From: Flavobacterium branchiarum
GTDB lineage: Bacteria; Bacteroidota; Bacteroidia; Flavobacteriales; Flavobacteriaceae
Direction: 5' to 3'
Assembly: GCF_030409845.1 (NCBI RefSeq)
Contig: NZ_JAUFQQ010000005.1
Span: 1,116,001 to 1,180,000 of the forward strand
Length of the DNA: 64,000 bases
In this document: piece by piece, positions 53,683 through 63,850 of the stretch
How the letters are laid out: each line of letters begins with the position of its first letter
Numbering within the stretch: position 1 is the first letter of the stretch
Made by a program: the position numbers and the translations under genes
The notes under the pieces: generated by a model
What the model was told of the DNA's origin: nothing
Database searches by the model: none
Seen by the model: the letters and a program-made list of their open reading frames with translations, nothing else

Positions 53683-54873
53683 ATGAACCATATTCTTTCA
53701 GACAGAATCAACAACCTTGCGACATCACAAACTTTAGCAATGGCTGCTTTGGCACGCGAATTAAAAGCCCAAGGAAAAGACATTATCAGTTTAAGTTTAG
53801 GTGAGCCTGATTTTAACACACCTGATTTCATTAAAGAAGCAGTAAAAAAAGCAGTTGACGAAAATTATAGCACATACTCTCCAGTAGAAGGATATTTAGA
53901 ATTGAGAGAGGCTATCTGCAAAAAATTCAAAAGAGATAACGGATTAGATTACAAACCATCACAAATTGTTGTTTCTACAGGAGCAAAACAATCTTTATAC
54001 AACATTGCACAAGTAATGCTTAACGATGGTGACGAGGTTATTTTACCTGCACCTTACTGGGTTTCTTATTTCGAAATCGTTAAACTTTCTGGTGGAGTTC
54101 CTGTTGAAGTTCCAACATCTGTAGATACTGATTTTAAAATTACACCTGAGCAATTAGAAGCAGCTATCACACCAAAAACAAAAATGATGTGGTTCAGTTC
54201 TCCTTGTAATCCTTCTGGATCTGTTTATAGCAGAGAGGAATTAACTGCTCTTGCAAAAGTCTTAGAAAAACACCCAAATATATACGTAGTTGCCGACGAA
54301 ATTTATGAGCACATCAATTTCTCAGGTACTTTCTGTAGCATCGGTTCAATCCCAGGAATGTTAGAAAAAACAATCACTGTAAACGGAGTTGCAAAAGCAT
54401 TTGCAATGACAGGATACAGAATTGGTTATATTGGAGCTCCTGAATTTATTGCAAAAGCATGTACAAAAATTCAAGGACAAGTAACTTCTGGAGCAAACTC
54501 TGTAGCACAACGCGCTACAATTACTGCTGTAGATGCTGACCCAAGTGTATTAAACCACATGGTTAAGGCTTTCCACGGTCGTAGAGATTTAGTGGTTGGA
54601 TTATTAAAAGAAATTCCTGGTGTAAAAATCAACGTTCCTGAAGGAGCTTTTTACGTTTTCCCAGACGTTTCTTCTTTCTTCGGAAAAACATTAAAAGGAA
54701 CAGAAATTAAAGACGCAAATGATTTATCAATGTATCTTTTAGGAGAAGCTAACGTAGCAACTGTAACAGGTGATGCTTTTGGGAATCCAAACTGTATTCG
54801 TTTTTCTTATGCAACAAGCGAAGACATCTTAAAAGAAGCTTTACGCAGAATCAAAGAAGCTTTAACTGCTTAA
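53683..54873 (+). CDS. PLP-dependent aminotransferase (aspartate type, class I)
   Basis: 396 residues from the ATG at 53683 (MNHILSDRINNLATSQTLAM); a TTG upstream is rejected. Fold-type I blocks: ISLSLGEPDFNTP, FSSPCNPSGSVYSREEL, VADEIYEHINFSG (PLP-ring Asp and Tyr), VNGVAKAFAMTGYRIGYIGA (Schiff-base Lys) and CIRFSYATS (substrate Arg). Most likely transfers amino groups between aspartate and 2-oxoglutarate, although aromatic or prephenate substrates are possible in this group. Strong terminator after it. Confidence 0.93.
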   Translation: MNHILSDRINNLATSQTLAMAALARELKAQGKDIISLSLGEPDFNTPDFIKEAVKKAVDENYSTYSPVEGYLELREAICKKFKRDNGLDYKPSQIVVSTGAKQSLYNIAQVMLNDGDEVILPAPYWVSYFEIVKLSGGVPVEVPTSVDTDFKITPEQLEAAITPKTKMMWFSSPCNPSGSVYSREELTALAKVLEKHPNIYVVADEIYEHINFSGTFCSIGSIPGMLEKTITVNGVAKAFAMTGYRIGYIGAPEFIAKACTKIQGQVTSGANSVAQRATITAVDADPSVLNHMVKAFHGRRDLVVGLLKEIPGVKINVPEGAFYVFPDVSSFFGKTLKGTEIKDANDLSMYLLGEANVATVTGDAFGNPNCIRFSYATSEDILKEALRRIKEALTA

Positions 54874-54897
54874 TCAAGATTCAAATTATATAGATCA

Positions 54898-54927
54898 AAG
54901 CCTCAGGAATTTTCTTGAGGCTTTTTT
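54898..54927 (+). terminator. Terminator of aminotransferase gene
   Basis: 8-bp stem AAGCCTCA/TGAGGCTT, then seven T. Confidence 0.88.
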
Positions 54928-54934
54928 TATTCTT

Positions 54935-55992
54935 CTAATTAACCAATAAAGACGCTATATCTCTTGTAAGCGTGGTTGGAGAATTGCAATCACAATTACT
55001 CAAACCTATTACATAAATCTGCTCTGTTGGTTCATAAACTCCCATAGATTTAAAGCCAAAAATACTACCTCCATGCTCGCGCACAAGTTCCCCATTCAAC
55101 TCTTTTATATGCCATCCATATCCGTAATCAATATTAGCACTATTATTTAATTTATAATTCGTGAATACTTTTTCGGTAGTAATAGGATTAAGCAATACAT
55201 TAGCATCTATTGCATTTTGCCATTTTAACATATCATCTACATTTGACATTATTGAACCCGAAGCATAAGGAATAGAAAAACTAATATAAGTAGCATTTAC
55301 ATATCCCTCTTTATCTCGATAACCTGAAACCCTGTTTTTTATTACTTTCTCATGGCTTGCGTAATAAGTATTCGTCATTCCTAACTTCGCAAAAATATTC
55401 TGATTCACAAATTCTTGATACGTTTGTCCCGATGCAATCTCAATAATATATCCTAATAAAACATAACCTGAATTGCAATATTTAAATTGTTCCCCGGGTT
55501 TAAATCTACTGGTTCATTCTTAAAAAAATCAACTAATTCTTTAGGCGACAAATCACTTCTAGCAATATTTTTAATTGATTTCATACTTGTAAAATCCTTA
55601 ATTCCTGATGTATGTGTTAGTAAATGATGTATTGTAATACCATTTCCATTAGTAGGATAATCGGGGATAAACTTGGTGATTTCATCATCTAATTTAAGCT
55701 TACCCTGTTCGACTAACATCAAAATTGAAACTGCTGTAAATTGCTTGGTCATTGAGCCTATTTCAAAAACAAAATCTGGTTGCATTTTGACATTCAATTC
55801 CAAGTTAGCCATTCCAAAAGCTTTCCTATATATTGCTTTACCTCCTTTCGCAACTAAAAAAACGCCACCAGGTGTTTCTGACTTAAATTTTTCGTTCAAC
55901 AATCTATCTATTCGATTCTCTAAAGTTTGAGAAAAAACAACAGAATCAAATATTAAAAATAGCACTGTAAAAATTCTAAGAACTAATTTCAT
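54935..55992 (-). pseudogene. Serine hydrolase (beta-lactamase family), split by a frameshift
   Basis: Two frames make one protein. Bases 55992-55453 encode a signal peptide (VLFLIFDSVVFSQ) and the N-terminal half, with the Ser-x-x-Lys motif GSMTKQFTA. Bases 55408-54935 encode the C-terminal half (NIFAKLGMTNTYYAS ... VREHGGSIFGFK). Near 55494-55507 one base is missing next to a TTTAAA run. Restoring it gives an unbroken reading through GEQFKYCNSGYVLLGYIIEI. The whole would be about 350 residues, normal for class C-like serine hydrolases. It may be a true pseudogene or a sequencing error. Confidence 0.85.
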
Positions 55993-56249
55993 TTGATTAT
56001 TAATTTAATGATTGCTATTTCTTCTGACGACATTATAACTCTTTAGGTTACAAAAAAAAGGCACAAAACATGGTATATCAAAAATTATGAATTCAAAATT
56101 CATAACATCTCTTTTCAAAAAAACCTTGCTTTTTAGATTATTTTATTAGTATTTTAGCCAACAAAAAAATACCACTTAAAAAAACTCAATCGTAATTAGT
56201 TAAAAACAGTAGTCTTAACAAAACATTACAAACCAAAAACTATTTAATC

Positions 56250-56825
56250 ATGACCTCTCTATTCCAAAAAATATTTATCATTATAATTTTCATAACATTT
56301 TCTTCTAATCTGACTAAAGCCCAACCAAGAAAAGGCGAATTTATTAATGTTGCAGTAGGCCTAGGACTGACGTCCTCTTATGACGAAACTGACATAGGTG
56401 GCACTGGTTTTTATGCACAAGGAGAATATGTATTTGGTTTAACCAAATGGTTCAACTTAAGACCTTATGCTGGACTTATTTTAACATCGACCAATCAAAA
56501 TTCCAATCAACATAACCAACTTGATTACAAAGTAACAACTAATGCTTTTTTAATTGGTGGAAAAGCCCGTATTTGTGCACCTCTACCATGGGTTGCTCCA
56601 TATTTCGAGATTGGTATTGGTGCTTCTATTGGCTCATTTGAAACCTATACACCATTAACTGCAATAAAAAAGAAGGGACTATTGACGCATGTACCTTTCA
56701 GTATTGGTTTAGCGTTAGGTCGCAAAAATAATTTCGATGTGGCATTTACATATTATTATACATCAGCTGCAGAACAATTTTCAGGAGCAGCAGCCATAGG
56801 CTTTACTTTCCCTGTGAAATGGTAA
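56250..56825 (+). CDS. Small outer-membrane beta-barrel-like protein
   Basis: 191 residues with a signal peptide (IFIIIIFITFSSNLTKAQ). Alternating strands follow: FINVAVGLGLTSSYDE, TGFYAQGEYVFGLTKWFNLR, APYFEIGIGASIGSFETY and a final strand AAAIGFTFPVKW ending in an aromatic-basic pair. About eight strands, as in OmpX/OmpW-sized barrels. Function unknown. 38 bases before the next gene, so probably co-transcribed. Confidence 0.78.
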   Translation: MTSLFQKIFIIIIFITFSSNLTKAQPRKGEFINVAVGLGLTSSYDETDIGGTGFYAQGEYVFGLTKWFNLRPYAGLILTSTNQNSNQHNQLDYKVTTNAFLIGGKARICAPLPWVAPYFEIGIGASIGSFETYTPLTAIKKKGLLTHVPFSIGLALGRKNNFDVAFTYYYTSAAEQFSGAAAIGFTFPVKW

Positions 56826-56863
56826 TGCAAAAAAAATAGCTAGAATAATTAACTTTTAGAATA

Positions 56864-57328
56864 ATGGCAAAAATTAATTCAAAGGCAATATTAAATCTAG
56901 CAGTTCCATTAACAATCATCTTGTTTATACTTTTAACAAAATGGTGGATAGTTCAAGTTGTTGATGCAAGCAATTGTATTGCATATGGATTCCCTTTAAT
57001 CTATAAATCTCCAGCGTTTCACACTTCAATGGCAGAACAATATTTTATAATGGAACTTCTTTTTGATCTATTGGTTTATTTTTTAGTTATAGTAACAATA
57101 TTATTAGCCCTAAATAGATACTTCTCTGAAATAAAATTTAAAAAATCATTGTCCTTTGTGTTGTATATCATTGCAGTATTGCTGGTTAGCATTCAAGTAG
57201 TATTTTCGACAATTTTTGAAACAAATTTCCTAATCAAACGTGATTTCGATATTGAGGTAAAACAAACTGGAATTAAATTTTATTTTTACGAGAACGAAAG
57301 AGATACATACAACCAATTACACCAGTAG
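56864..57328 (+). CDS. Small integral membrane protein of unknown function
   Basis: 154 residues with three hydrophobic segments (AVPLTIILFILLTKWWIV; LLFDLLVYFLVIVTILLAL; FVLYIIAVLLVSIQVVFSTI). Between the first two is a non-cytoplasmic loop with one Cys. I recognise no family. It follows the barrel gene in the same direction. Confidence 0.72.
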   Translation: MAKINSKAILNLAVPLTIILFILLTKWWIVQVVDASNCIAYGFPLIYKSPAFHTSMAEQYFIMELLFDLLVYFLVIVTILLALNRYFSEIKFKKSLSFVLYIIAVLLVSIQVVFSTIFETNFLIKRDFDIEVKQTGIKFYFYENERDTYNQLHQ

Positions 57329-57469
57329 CGTATAACCCCTTAAATCTCTTCATTCTATATAAGTCAACAATTTCAAAAAAAATCACCTCAGCACTAGCAA
57401 TCTCAAATAATTTATAAGACCTTTGCAAGCTTTTTTAAGTGAATCCCACAAAAGCCTAAAGTTTTAAAA

Positions 57470-59338
57470 ATGAAGAAGAAAGTTGAAATATTAGCTCCAG
57501 CCAGAGATTTAATTGGCGGAATGGCAGCTATAAATAGTGGTGCCGATGCTGTTTATATTGGAGCACCTCAATTTGGAGCACGTTCTAACGCAAACAATTC
57601 AATTGAAGATGTTGCCGCATTAGTAAAATATGCGCACTTATTTAATGCTCAGGTTTTCGTGGTTATGAATACTATTTTGTACGACAATGAACTTGAAACC
57701 TGTCGTCAGATGATTTGGAAATTATATGATATCGGTGTCGATGCATTGATTATTCAAGATATGGCGATCATGGAAATGGAACTTCCTCCTATCGTACTTC
57801 ATGCCAGCACACAAGCCAATAATCGTGATGCTGATAAAATTAAATTCCTTAAAGATGCTGGGATAAAACGTGTGGTTTTAGCACGTGAACTAAATCTGCA
57901 TCAAATTAAAGATATCTATGACAAAGCAGATGTTGAACTAGAGTTTTTCGTTACTGGTGCTTTATGCGTTTCCTTTAGCGGAAACTGTTATATGAGTGTT
58001 GCTAACGGAGAACGTAGTGCAAACCGTGGCTCTTGTGCTCAAAACTGTCGTTTACCTTATAACCTAATCGACGGAAATGGAGACACTTTAATCAAGAATA
58101 GCCACTTACTTTCTATTAAAGATTTAGATGTTTCTGATCAAATTCCAAACCTTATTGAGGCTGGAGTTATTTCTTTTAAAATAGAAGGGCGTTTAAAAGA
58201 TGTTGCTTATGTTAAGAACAATGTGTCTTACCTGCGTCAGAAATTAGACAGTTATTTAGAAGGAAGTGACAAATACATCAAAGCTTCTTCTGGAAAATGC
58301 ACATTCACTTTTGACTCTACTCTAAACAGAACCTTTAATCGTGGCTATACCGATTATTTCGTAAACGAAAGACACAGCTCTATTGGTTCTTGGGAAAGCC
58401 CAAAATCAAAAGGACAATATATTGGTAAACTTATCAAAACCGTTGGTAACGCCTACGAAATTGAAAATGGCGAATTACTAAACAACGGTGATGGACTTTG
58501 TTTTATCAACGAAAATAATGAAGCCGATGGAATTTATGTAAATAAAGTCGAAAATGGAAAAGCATATCCAAATGTTCTAAAAGAAATAAAAGAGGGAACT
58601 TTCATTTATCGTAACAATGATATTGCATTCATCAAAATTGTAGAAAGAGAAGATAGTGCTGTTCGTAAAATCGGAACTACTTTACTACTTACTGAAAATG
58701 AAGAAGGTTTTGAATTAATCGCTACCGATGAAGATCAAAACGTAAGTATCGTAAAACTAGCTCATTCTAAAGAACAAACAAAAAACAACGAATCGATTGA
58801 AGACAACATCAAAGCTCAATTGGCAAAAACAGGATTTACTCCTTATAGCGCCGATGAAATTAATGTAATGTTCTCTCAAAACTGGTTCCTTCCTATTTCT
58901 AAAGTAAACGAAATGCGAAGAAATGTTTTTGAGCAATTATCAGAAATACGTTTAGCCAATTACAAACGCGAAGAGCATCAAATAGAAAAAACGTCACATC
59001 CTTACCCTGAAACCAAATTGGACTTTATGTACAACGTTTCAAACAAAACGGCTCGTAAATTTTACGAACGTCATGGGGTAACCGAAATCGAAAAAGCATT
59101 TGAATTACAATGGGATCCAGGAAAATCTCGTGTAATGACAACCAAATATTGCATTAAATACGAATTAAAAAAATGCCCAATCCACCAAAAAGATATAATG
59201 GGCGTTAAAGTAAAAGAACCATTAGTATTAAAACAAGGCGAACTAGAATACAAACTAAAGTTCAATTGCAAGCCTTGCGAAATGGAAATTTGGGAGAAAG
59301 ATGCCGAATTTGAAATAGAAGAAGATCAGTTTCATTAA
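57470..59338 (+). CDS. U32-family protein, long form (RNA hydroxylation type)
   Basis: 622 residues. VEILAPARDLIGGMAAINSG is the U32 start, and the signature FVTGALCVSFSGNCYMSVAN then GERSANRGSCAQNCRLPY lies near residues 160-200 with four Cys. Further Cys pairs occur near the C-terminus (KKCPIHQ, NCKPCEME). Although named peptidase or collagenase, characterised members (TrhP, RlhA) act in tRNA or 23S rRNA hydroxylation. I favour an RNA-modification role. The repeat array begins just after its stop. Confidence 0.88.
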   Translation: MKKKVEILAPARDLIGGMAAINSGADAVYIGAPQFGARSNANNSIEDVAALVKYAHLFNAQVFVVMNTILYDNELETCRQMIWKLYDIGVDALIIQDMAIMEMELPPIVLHASTQANNRDADKIKFLKDAGIKRVVLARELNLHQIKDIYDKADVELEFFVTGALCVSFSGNCYMSVANGERSANRGSCAQNCRLPYNLIDGNGDTLIKNSHLLSIKDLDVSDQIPNLIEAGVISFKIEGRLKDVAYVKNNVSYLRQKLDSYLEGSDKYIKASSGKCTFTFDSTLNRTFNRGYTDYFVNERHSSIGSWESPKSKGQYIGKLIKTVGNAYEIENGELLNNGDGLCFINENNEADGIYVNKVENGKAYPNVLKEIKEGTFIYRNNDIAFIKIVEREDSAVRKIGTTLLLTENEEGFELIATDEDQNVSIVKLAHSKEQTKNNESIEDNIKAQLAKTGFTPYSADEINVMFSQNWFLPISKVNEMRRNVFEQLSEIRLANYKREEHQIEKTSHPYPETKLDFMYNVSNKTARKFYERHGVTEIEKAFELQWDPGKSRVMTTKYCIKYELKKCPIHQKDIMGVKVKEPLVLKQGELEYKLKFNCKPCEMEIWEKDAEFEIEEDQFH

Positions 59339-59344
59339 TAATAT

Positions 59345-60175
59345 TTAACTGCCTAGGATATTTTATCGCAAAGGTTTTTTTACCGCAAAGTCCGCTAAGA
59401 TTTTCGCAAAAGGTTCGCAAAGTTTCCAAGCTATGCGAACCTTTTTATTTCTAGAAATCGACAAAGCTTAGCGTACTTAGCGCAGACCTTTGCGTACCTT
59501 GCGGTTAAAATCCTTTTCTCTACTCAAAACGAAAACTTTGCGATTATTTTTTAAAGAAAAATTCCTATTCCATTAATAATTGACTGCCTAAGATATTTTT
59601 TACCGCAAAGTTCGCAAAGATTCTCGCAAGGTTCGCAAAGACATATTTTTAAATCTTTAAGAACCTTTTTTATTTCAAGAAATCGACAAAGCTTAGCGTA
59701 CTTAGCGCAGACCTTTGCGTACCTTGCGATTAATTCCATTCTCTACTCAAAACAAGAACTTTGCGAACCTTGCGAAAACCTTAGCGAACTTTGCGATTAA
59801 TTCCTTTCTCTACTCAAAACAAGAACTTTGCGATTATTTTTTAAAGAAAAACTTCCCACTCCATTAATAATTGAAGAAAACCATTTTCATTAATAATTGT
59901 TGACTACCTAGGATATTTTTTAACACACATATTATTTTTACCGCAAAGTTCGCTAAGGTTTTCGCAAGGTTCGCAAAGCTTTGTGTACATTTTTTTCTTA
60001 GCCTAAACAAGAACTTTGCGTACTTTGCGATTAAAATCCTTTTCTCTACTCAAAACAAGAACTTTGCGAACCTTGCGCAGACCTTTGCGAACTTTGCGAT
60101 TAAATTCCTTTTTCTCTACTCAAAACAAAAACTTTGTGAACTTTGCGACTAAAATCCTTTTTCTTTACTTTTACT
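59345..60175. repeat. CGCAAAG/CTTTGCG stutter-repeat array, three modules
   Basis: About 830 non-coding bases. By hand I count 8 exact CGCAAAG and 12 exact CTTTGCG words, plus many one-base variants (CGCTAAG, CGCAAGG, CTTAGCG). Direct words lead each module and inverted words close it. Modules begin near 59345, 59575 and 59890, with a related TTAATAAT...CCTAGGATATTTT-type start, and contain the spacer CTCTACTCAAAAC several times. Short reading frames here only translate the repeat. It lies between the U32 gene and purT. No GxxExxY gene is inside, unlike the small unit at 34.9 kb. Confidence 0.85.
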
Positions 60176-60199
60176 ACTCCATTCATACAACACACTAAA

Positions 60200-61360
60200 A
60201 TGAAAATACTACTTCTAGGTTCAGGTGAATTAGGCAAAGAGTTTACCATTGCCGCACAACGAATTGGTCAAACGATCATTGCTGTTGATAATTACGAAAA
60301 TGCTCCAGCAATGCAAGTTGCTCATGGCTTTGAAGTCATTAATATGCTCGATGGCGAGGCCCTTGATCGCATTGTAGCCAAACACAAACCCGATTTTATA
60401 GTCCCCGAAATAGAAGCCATTCGCACCGAACGTTTTTATGATTATGAAAAACAAGGCATCACAGTTGTACCTTCTGCGAAAGCGGCAAACTTCACCATGA
60501 ATCGTAAAGCAATTCGTGATTTGGCTGCTAAAGAACTCGGACTTAAAACCGCCAAATACCAATACGCAACCTCAGCCGAGGAATTACAAAAAGCCGTTCA
60601 GGAAGTCGGAATGCCTTGTGTAGTAAAACCACTAATGTCTTCTTCTGGAAAAGGACAATCAACCATAAAAAACCAAGAAGATATACAAAAAGCTTGGGAA
60701 TATGCCGTTGCAGGTTCTCGTGGCGATGTTATAGAAGTTATCGTTGAAGCATTTGTAAATTTCAATTCTGAGATTACGCTTCTAACGATTACACAAAACA
60801 ACAATCCAACACTTTTTTGTGCTCCAATTGGTCACCGCCAAGAACGTGGAGATTACCAAGAAAGCTGGCAACCTGCTAGAATTTCAGACAAAGATTTGTA
60901 CGAAGCCCAAGACATGGCCGAAAAAATAACCGAAGCTTTAGGTGGAGCAGGTCTTTTTGGAGTAGAATTCTTCCTGACTGACGAAGGTGTTTATTTCTCT
61001 GAACTTTCCCCTCGTCCACATGATACAGGAATGGTAACTTTAGCAGGAACACAAAACTTCAATGAATTCGAACTTCATTTAAGAACTATTCTAAGCTTGC
61101 CTATTTTTGAAATCACATTAGAGAAAGCTGGTGCAAGCGCAGTAATTTTAGCTTCTAAAGATTCCGATAATCCGACCTATACAGGAATAGAAAAAGTAGC
61201 TGCATTACCTAAAACAGACTTCCGTATCTTTGGAAAACCAACTTCAAGACCCTATCGTCGCATGGGAGTTGTTTTATCAAATGACATTTTAGAAACCCCG
61301 ATAGAAGAAGTAGTAGAAAGAGCCAAAAAAACCGCACAATTAATAACCGTTAATTCATAA
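60200..61360 (+). CDS. purT: Formate-dependent phosphoribosylglycinamide formyltransferase PurT
   Basis: ATP-grasp enzyme of purine synthesis. Uses formate and ATP to formylate GAR. 386 residues from the ATG at 60200 ([20 protein letters not shown]); a frame extension to 60143 runs into the repeat array and is rejected. Markers: [67 protein letters not shown] and [17 protein letters not shown]. No clean TAnnTTTG box is seen in the repeat DNA upstream. Confidence 0.97.
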   Translation: MKILLLGSGELGKEFTIAAQRIGQTIIAVDNYENAPAMQVAHGFEVINMLDGEALDRIVAKHKPDFIVPEIEAIRTERFYDYEKQGITVVPSAKAANFTMNRKAIRDLAAKELGLKTAKYQYATSAEELQKAVQEVGMPCVVKPLMSSSGKGQSTIKNQEDIQKAWEYAVAGSRGDVIEVIVEAFVNFNSEITLLTITQNNNPTLFCAPIGHRQERGDYQESWQPARISDKDLYEAQDMAEKITEALGGAGLFGVEFFLTDEGVYFSELSPRPHDTGMVTLAGTQNFNEFELHLRTILSLPIFEITLEKAGASAVILASKDSDNPTYTGIEKVAALPKTDFRIFGKPTSRPYRRMGVVLSNDILETPIEEVVERAKKTAQLITVNS

Positions 61361-61363
61361 AAA

Positions 61364-61681
61364 ATGAAAAAAATCACAACTGCATTATTCCTATTTTTAA
61401 GTATTGCAATCAATGCTCAAGATAAAAAAACAACTGAAAAACCTCAAATTGTAGAAGCTGCTTGCGGTGAATGCCAATTCGGAATGGAAGGTAAAGGTTG
61501 CGACTTAGCTGTCCGTATTGATGGGAAATCTTATTTTGTAGACGGAACCAAAATTGACGAACATGGAGATGCTCATGCAAAAGATGGTTTTTGCAATGCT
61601 ATCCGCAAAGCTTCAGTTACTGGAAAAATAGAAAATAACAGATATAAAGTAACTACGTTTACATTGGTAAAAGAAAAATAA
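61364..61681 (+). CDS. DUF6370-family small secreted Cys-rich protein
   Basis: 105 residues with a signal peptide (TTALFLFLSIAINAQ). The mature part has AACGECQFGMEGKGCDLAVR then IDGKSYFVDGT and DGFCNAIRKASVTGKIENN, which I recall as DUF6370. The four Cys (CGEC, GC, FC) could bind metal or form disulphides. Three bases after purT, and its last base is the first base of the Crp gene, so it is in an operon with both. Function unknown. Confidence 0.8.
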   Translation: MKKITTALFLFLSIAINAQDKKTTEKPQIVEAACGECQFGMEGKGCDLAVRIDGKSYFVDGTKIDEHGDAHAKDGFCNAIRKASVTGKIENNRYKVTTFTLVKEK

Positions 61682-62256
61682 TGGCTTTAATTCTTGAAAA
61701 CATTGCCAAACATATTTCCTTAACACCAGAAGAAGAGGCACATTTTTTATCTAAAACAGAAACTCATTTTTACAAAGCAAAAACAATCATTCTAAATGCA
61801 GGAGATGTTTGTAAAGAATCATATTTTGTAAATTCTGGGATTTTGAGAAGCTTCAACATAAACGATAATATTGTGGAGCATGTTCTAGCTTTTTCCTGCT
61901 CAGGCTGGTGGATGAGTGATATGTACAGTTATTTTTCACAAAAACCCGGACAACTTTTCATAGAAGTCATAGAAGACGCTGAAGTAGTTTCAATATCTAA
62001 AGAAAATCAAGAACAATTATATCTTGATATTCCAAAATTAGAACGTTATTTCAGAATCTTAATTGAAAATTCATTAGTTGCTAATCAACAACGATTAATG
62101 GATAATTTGAGTTTGTCTGCGGAAGAACGCTTTGAAAAATTCTGTGCCAAATACCCAACGCTTATTCAAAAAGTACCTCAAAAACAGATTGCTTCATTTA
62201 TCGGAGTCACACCTGAGTTCTTCAGTAAGATGAAGGCACGTCTTTTGAAGAAATAA
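61681..62256 (+). CDS. Crp/Fnr-family transcriptional regulator
   Basis: 191 residues. Cyclic-nucleotide-binding-type beta roll in the first 115 residues (ILNAGDVCKESYFVNSGILR; GWWMSDMYSYFSQKPGQLFI) lacks the Arg-Ser phosphate cassette of cAMP receptors. A dimer helix follows, and then a short helix-turn-helix (QKQIASFIGVTPEFFSKMKA). Typical of Bacteroidota stand-alone Crp-like regulators with unknown ligands. Start overlaps the DUF6370 stop by one base. Confidence 0.9.
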   Translation: MALILENIAKHISLTPEEEAHFLSKTETHFYKAKTIILNAGDVCKESYFVNSGILRSFNINDNIVEHVLAFSCSGWWMSDMYSYFSQKPGQLFIEVIEDAEVVSISKENQEQLYLDIPKLERYFRILIENSLVANQQRLMDNLSLSAEERFEKFCAKYPTLIQKVPQKQIASFIGVTPEFFSKMKARLLKK

Positions 62257-62272
62257 ATTATTTTAAAAAAAT

Positions 62273-62335
62273 CACCATTAAGAAATTAAACCTCATTAAG
62301 TTTTAAACCTAAATTATCTTGACTTCTTAATGGTG
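62273..62335. repeat. CATTAAG-type stutter inverted repeat
   Basis: Perfect 12-bp inverted ends CACCATTAAGAA (62273-62284) and TTCTTAATGGTG (62324-62335). The left half repeats CATTAAG (62276 and 62294). AT-rich loop. No T-run directly after it. Confidence 0.65.
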
Positions 62336-62350
62336 AAAATAAATAAAAAT

Positions 62351-62464
62351 GCCACAGATTAGAAGGATTAAAAAAGTTCTCCCTAATTTTTATATCTCTT
62401 TTGAGTCAAATTAATTCGTGAAATTCTTGTCGAAAAAATCATTTCAATCTGTGCAATCTGTGGC
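62351..62464. repeat. CACAGATT-type stutter inverted repeat
   Basis: Left end GCCACAGATTAGAAGGATT (62351-62369). The right end, complemented, is GCCACAGATTGCACAGATT (62446-62464), 15 of 19 matching and with the word CACAGATT twice. About 75 bases of AT-rich DNA lie between. Confidence 0.65.
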
Positions 62465-62472
62465 TAAAAAGC

Positions 62473-62510
62473 AAAAACACGGTTCATGATCGAACCGTGT
62501 TTTTTTTATG
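62473..62510. terminator. Bidirectional terminator purT operon / aceA
   Basis: 11-bp stem AAACACGGTTC/GAACCGTGTTT flanked by A-run and T-run, so it terminates both converging operons. Confidence 0.9.
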
Positions 62511-62512
62511 AA

Positions 62513-63793
62513 TTAAAATTGCTCTACTTCGGTAGAATGCTCCATTGCCGTTGTGGTCGATTTTCCAATCGTTACTGTATTCTGAACTGCATCAAAATAA
62601 GAAGTTCCAACAAACCCTTGATGTTTTACTGCTCGGAAACCGCTACTTTGCAATGCAAATTCTCTTTCCTGTAATTCAGAATATCCAGCCATTCCTCTTT
62701 CTCTATATGCTTTAGATAATTCGAACATACTTGTATTCAGAGCATGAAAACCAGCCAAAGTAATAAATTGGAATTTATATCCCATTGCTGCTAAATCTTC
62801 TCTAAATGTTTCCATCTCTCTAACTGATAGTTTAGCTGCCCAATTAAATGAAGGAGAACAATTATACGCCAACATCTTATCTGGAAATTGCTCACGCATG
62901 GCATCGGCAAACTTTTTAGCATAAACCAAATCTGGATTACTTGTTTCCATCCAAATCAAATCGGCATAAGGAGCGTAGCTTAATCCTCGTGCAATTCCTT
63001 GATCGATTCCACTATTTACATAAAAGAAACCTTCATTCGTTTTTTCGCCAGTAATAAACTGAGCATCTCTCGGGTCAACATCACTTGTAAGCAAATTAGC
63101 TGCATCAGCATCTGTTCTTGCTACAATAAGCGTTGGAGTTCCCATAACATCTGCTGCTAATCTTGCAGCTACCAATTTATTAATAGCTTCTTGCGTTGGC
63201 ACCAAAACCTTTCCTCCTAAGTGGCCACACTTTTTAGCTGAACTTAATTGATCTTCAAAATGAACTCCTGAAGCACCAGCCTCAATCATTGCTTTCATTA
63301 GTTCGAAAGCATTTAGATTTCCTCCAAAACCTGCTTCGGCATCGGCAACAATTGGTACTAAATAATCTTTTTTATCTTCTACTCCATTAACAACCTGAAT
63401 TTGATCGGCTCTCAATAAAGCATTATTTATTTTCTTAACCACCATAGGTACACTATTAGCAGGATAAAGAGATTGATCAGGATACATTTCTCCAGCCAAA
63501 TTTGCATCAGCAGCGACTTGCCATCCGCTAAGATAAATCGCTTCTAAACCAGCATCTACTTCTTGAATTGCCTGATTGCCCGTTAAAGCTCCTAATCCTG
63601 CTACAAAATCTTGACTTTTAAGTTTTCTCCATAATTTTTGGGCTCCCATTTGAGCAATAGAATGTTCTATCTGATAAGAACCTTGTAACGTAACCACCTC
63701 GGTTGCTGTGTAAGGTCTTTCTACTCCTGCCCATCTTGGATTTGTTAACCAATCCTTGATCAATTCCTGAATTCTGTCTTCTGTTGTTTTCAT
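62513..63793 (-). CDS. aceA: Isocitrate lyase
   Basis: Splits isocitrate to succinate and glyoxylate, the first step of the glyoxylate shunt, for growth on acetate or fatty acids. 426 residues from [20 protein letters not shown]; a TTG extension to 63823 is rejected. The signature [18 protein letters not shown] has the catalytic Cys. Also [39 protein letters not shown] and [15 protein letters not shown]. Malate synthase is expected upstream, outside the window. Confidence 0.97.
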   Translation of the reverse strand: MKTTEDRIQELIKDWLTNPRWAGVERPYTATEVVTLQGSYQIEHSIAQMGAQKLWRKLKSQDFVAGLGALTGNQAIQEVDAGLEAIYLSGWQVAADANLAGEMYPDQSLYPANSVPMVVKKINNALLRADQIQVVNGVEDKKDYLVPIVADAEAGFGGNLNAFELMKAMIEAGASGVHFEDQLSSAKKCGHLGGKVLVPTQEAINKLVAARLAADVMGTPTLIVARTDADAANLLTSDVDPRDAQFITGEKTNEGFFYVNSGIDQGIARGLSYAPYADLIWMETSNPDLVYAKKFADAMREQFPDKMLAYNCSPSFNWAAKLSVREMETFREDLAAMGYKFQFITLAGFHALNTSMFELSKAYRERGMAGYSELQEREFALQSSGFRAVKHQGFVGTSYFDAVQNTVTIGKSTTTAMEHSTEVEQF

Positions 63794-63850
63794 CGTATAG
63801 TTATTTGGGTTGTTAGTAAGCAATTTTTTGTTTTTTGAATTTAATTTTTA

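Noticed and set aside
59345..60175. CRISPR array
   Set aside because: Units are 7-10 bases, degenerate, in both orientations and without uniform spacers. No cas genes are near.
59551..60198. Reading frames inside the CGCAAAG array (Leu/Arg/Thr-rich and Cys/Glu/Leu-rich)
   Set aside because: They are translations of the repeat itself. The frame from 60016 reads RTLR-type repeats.
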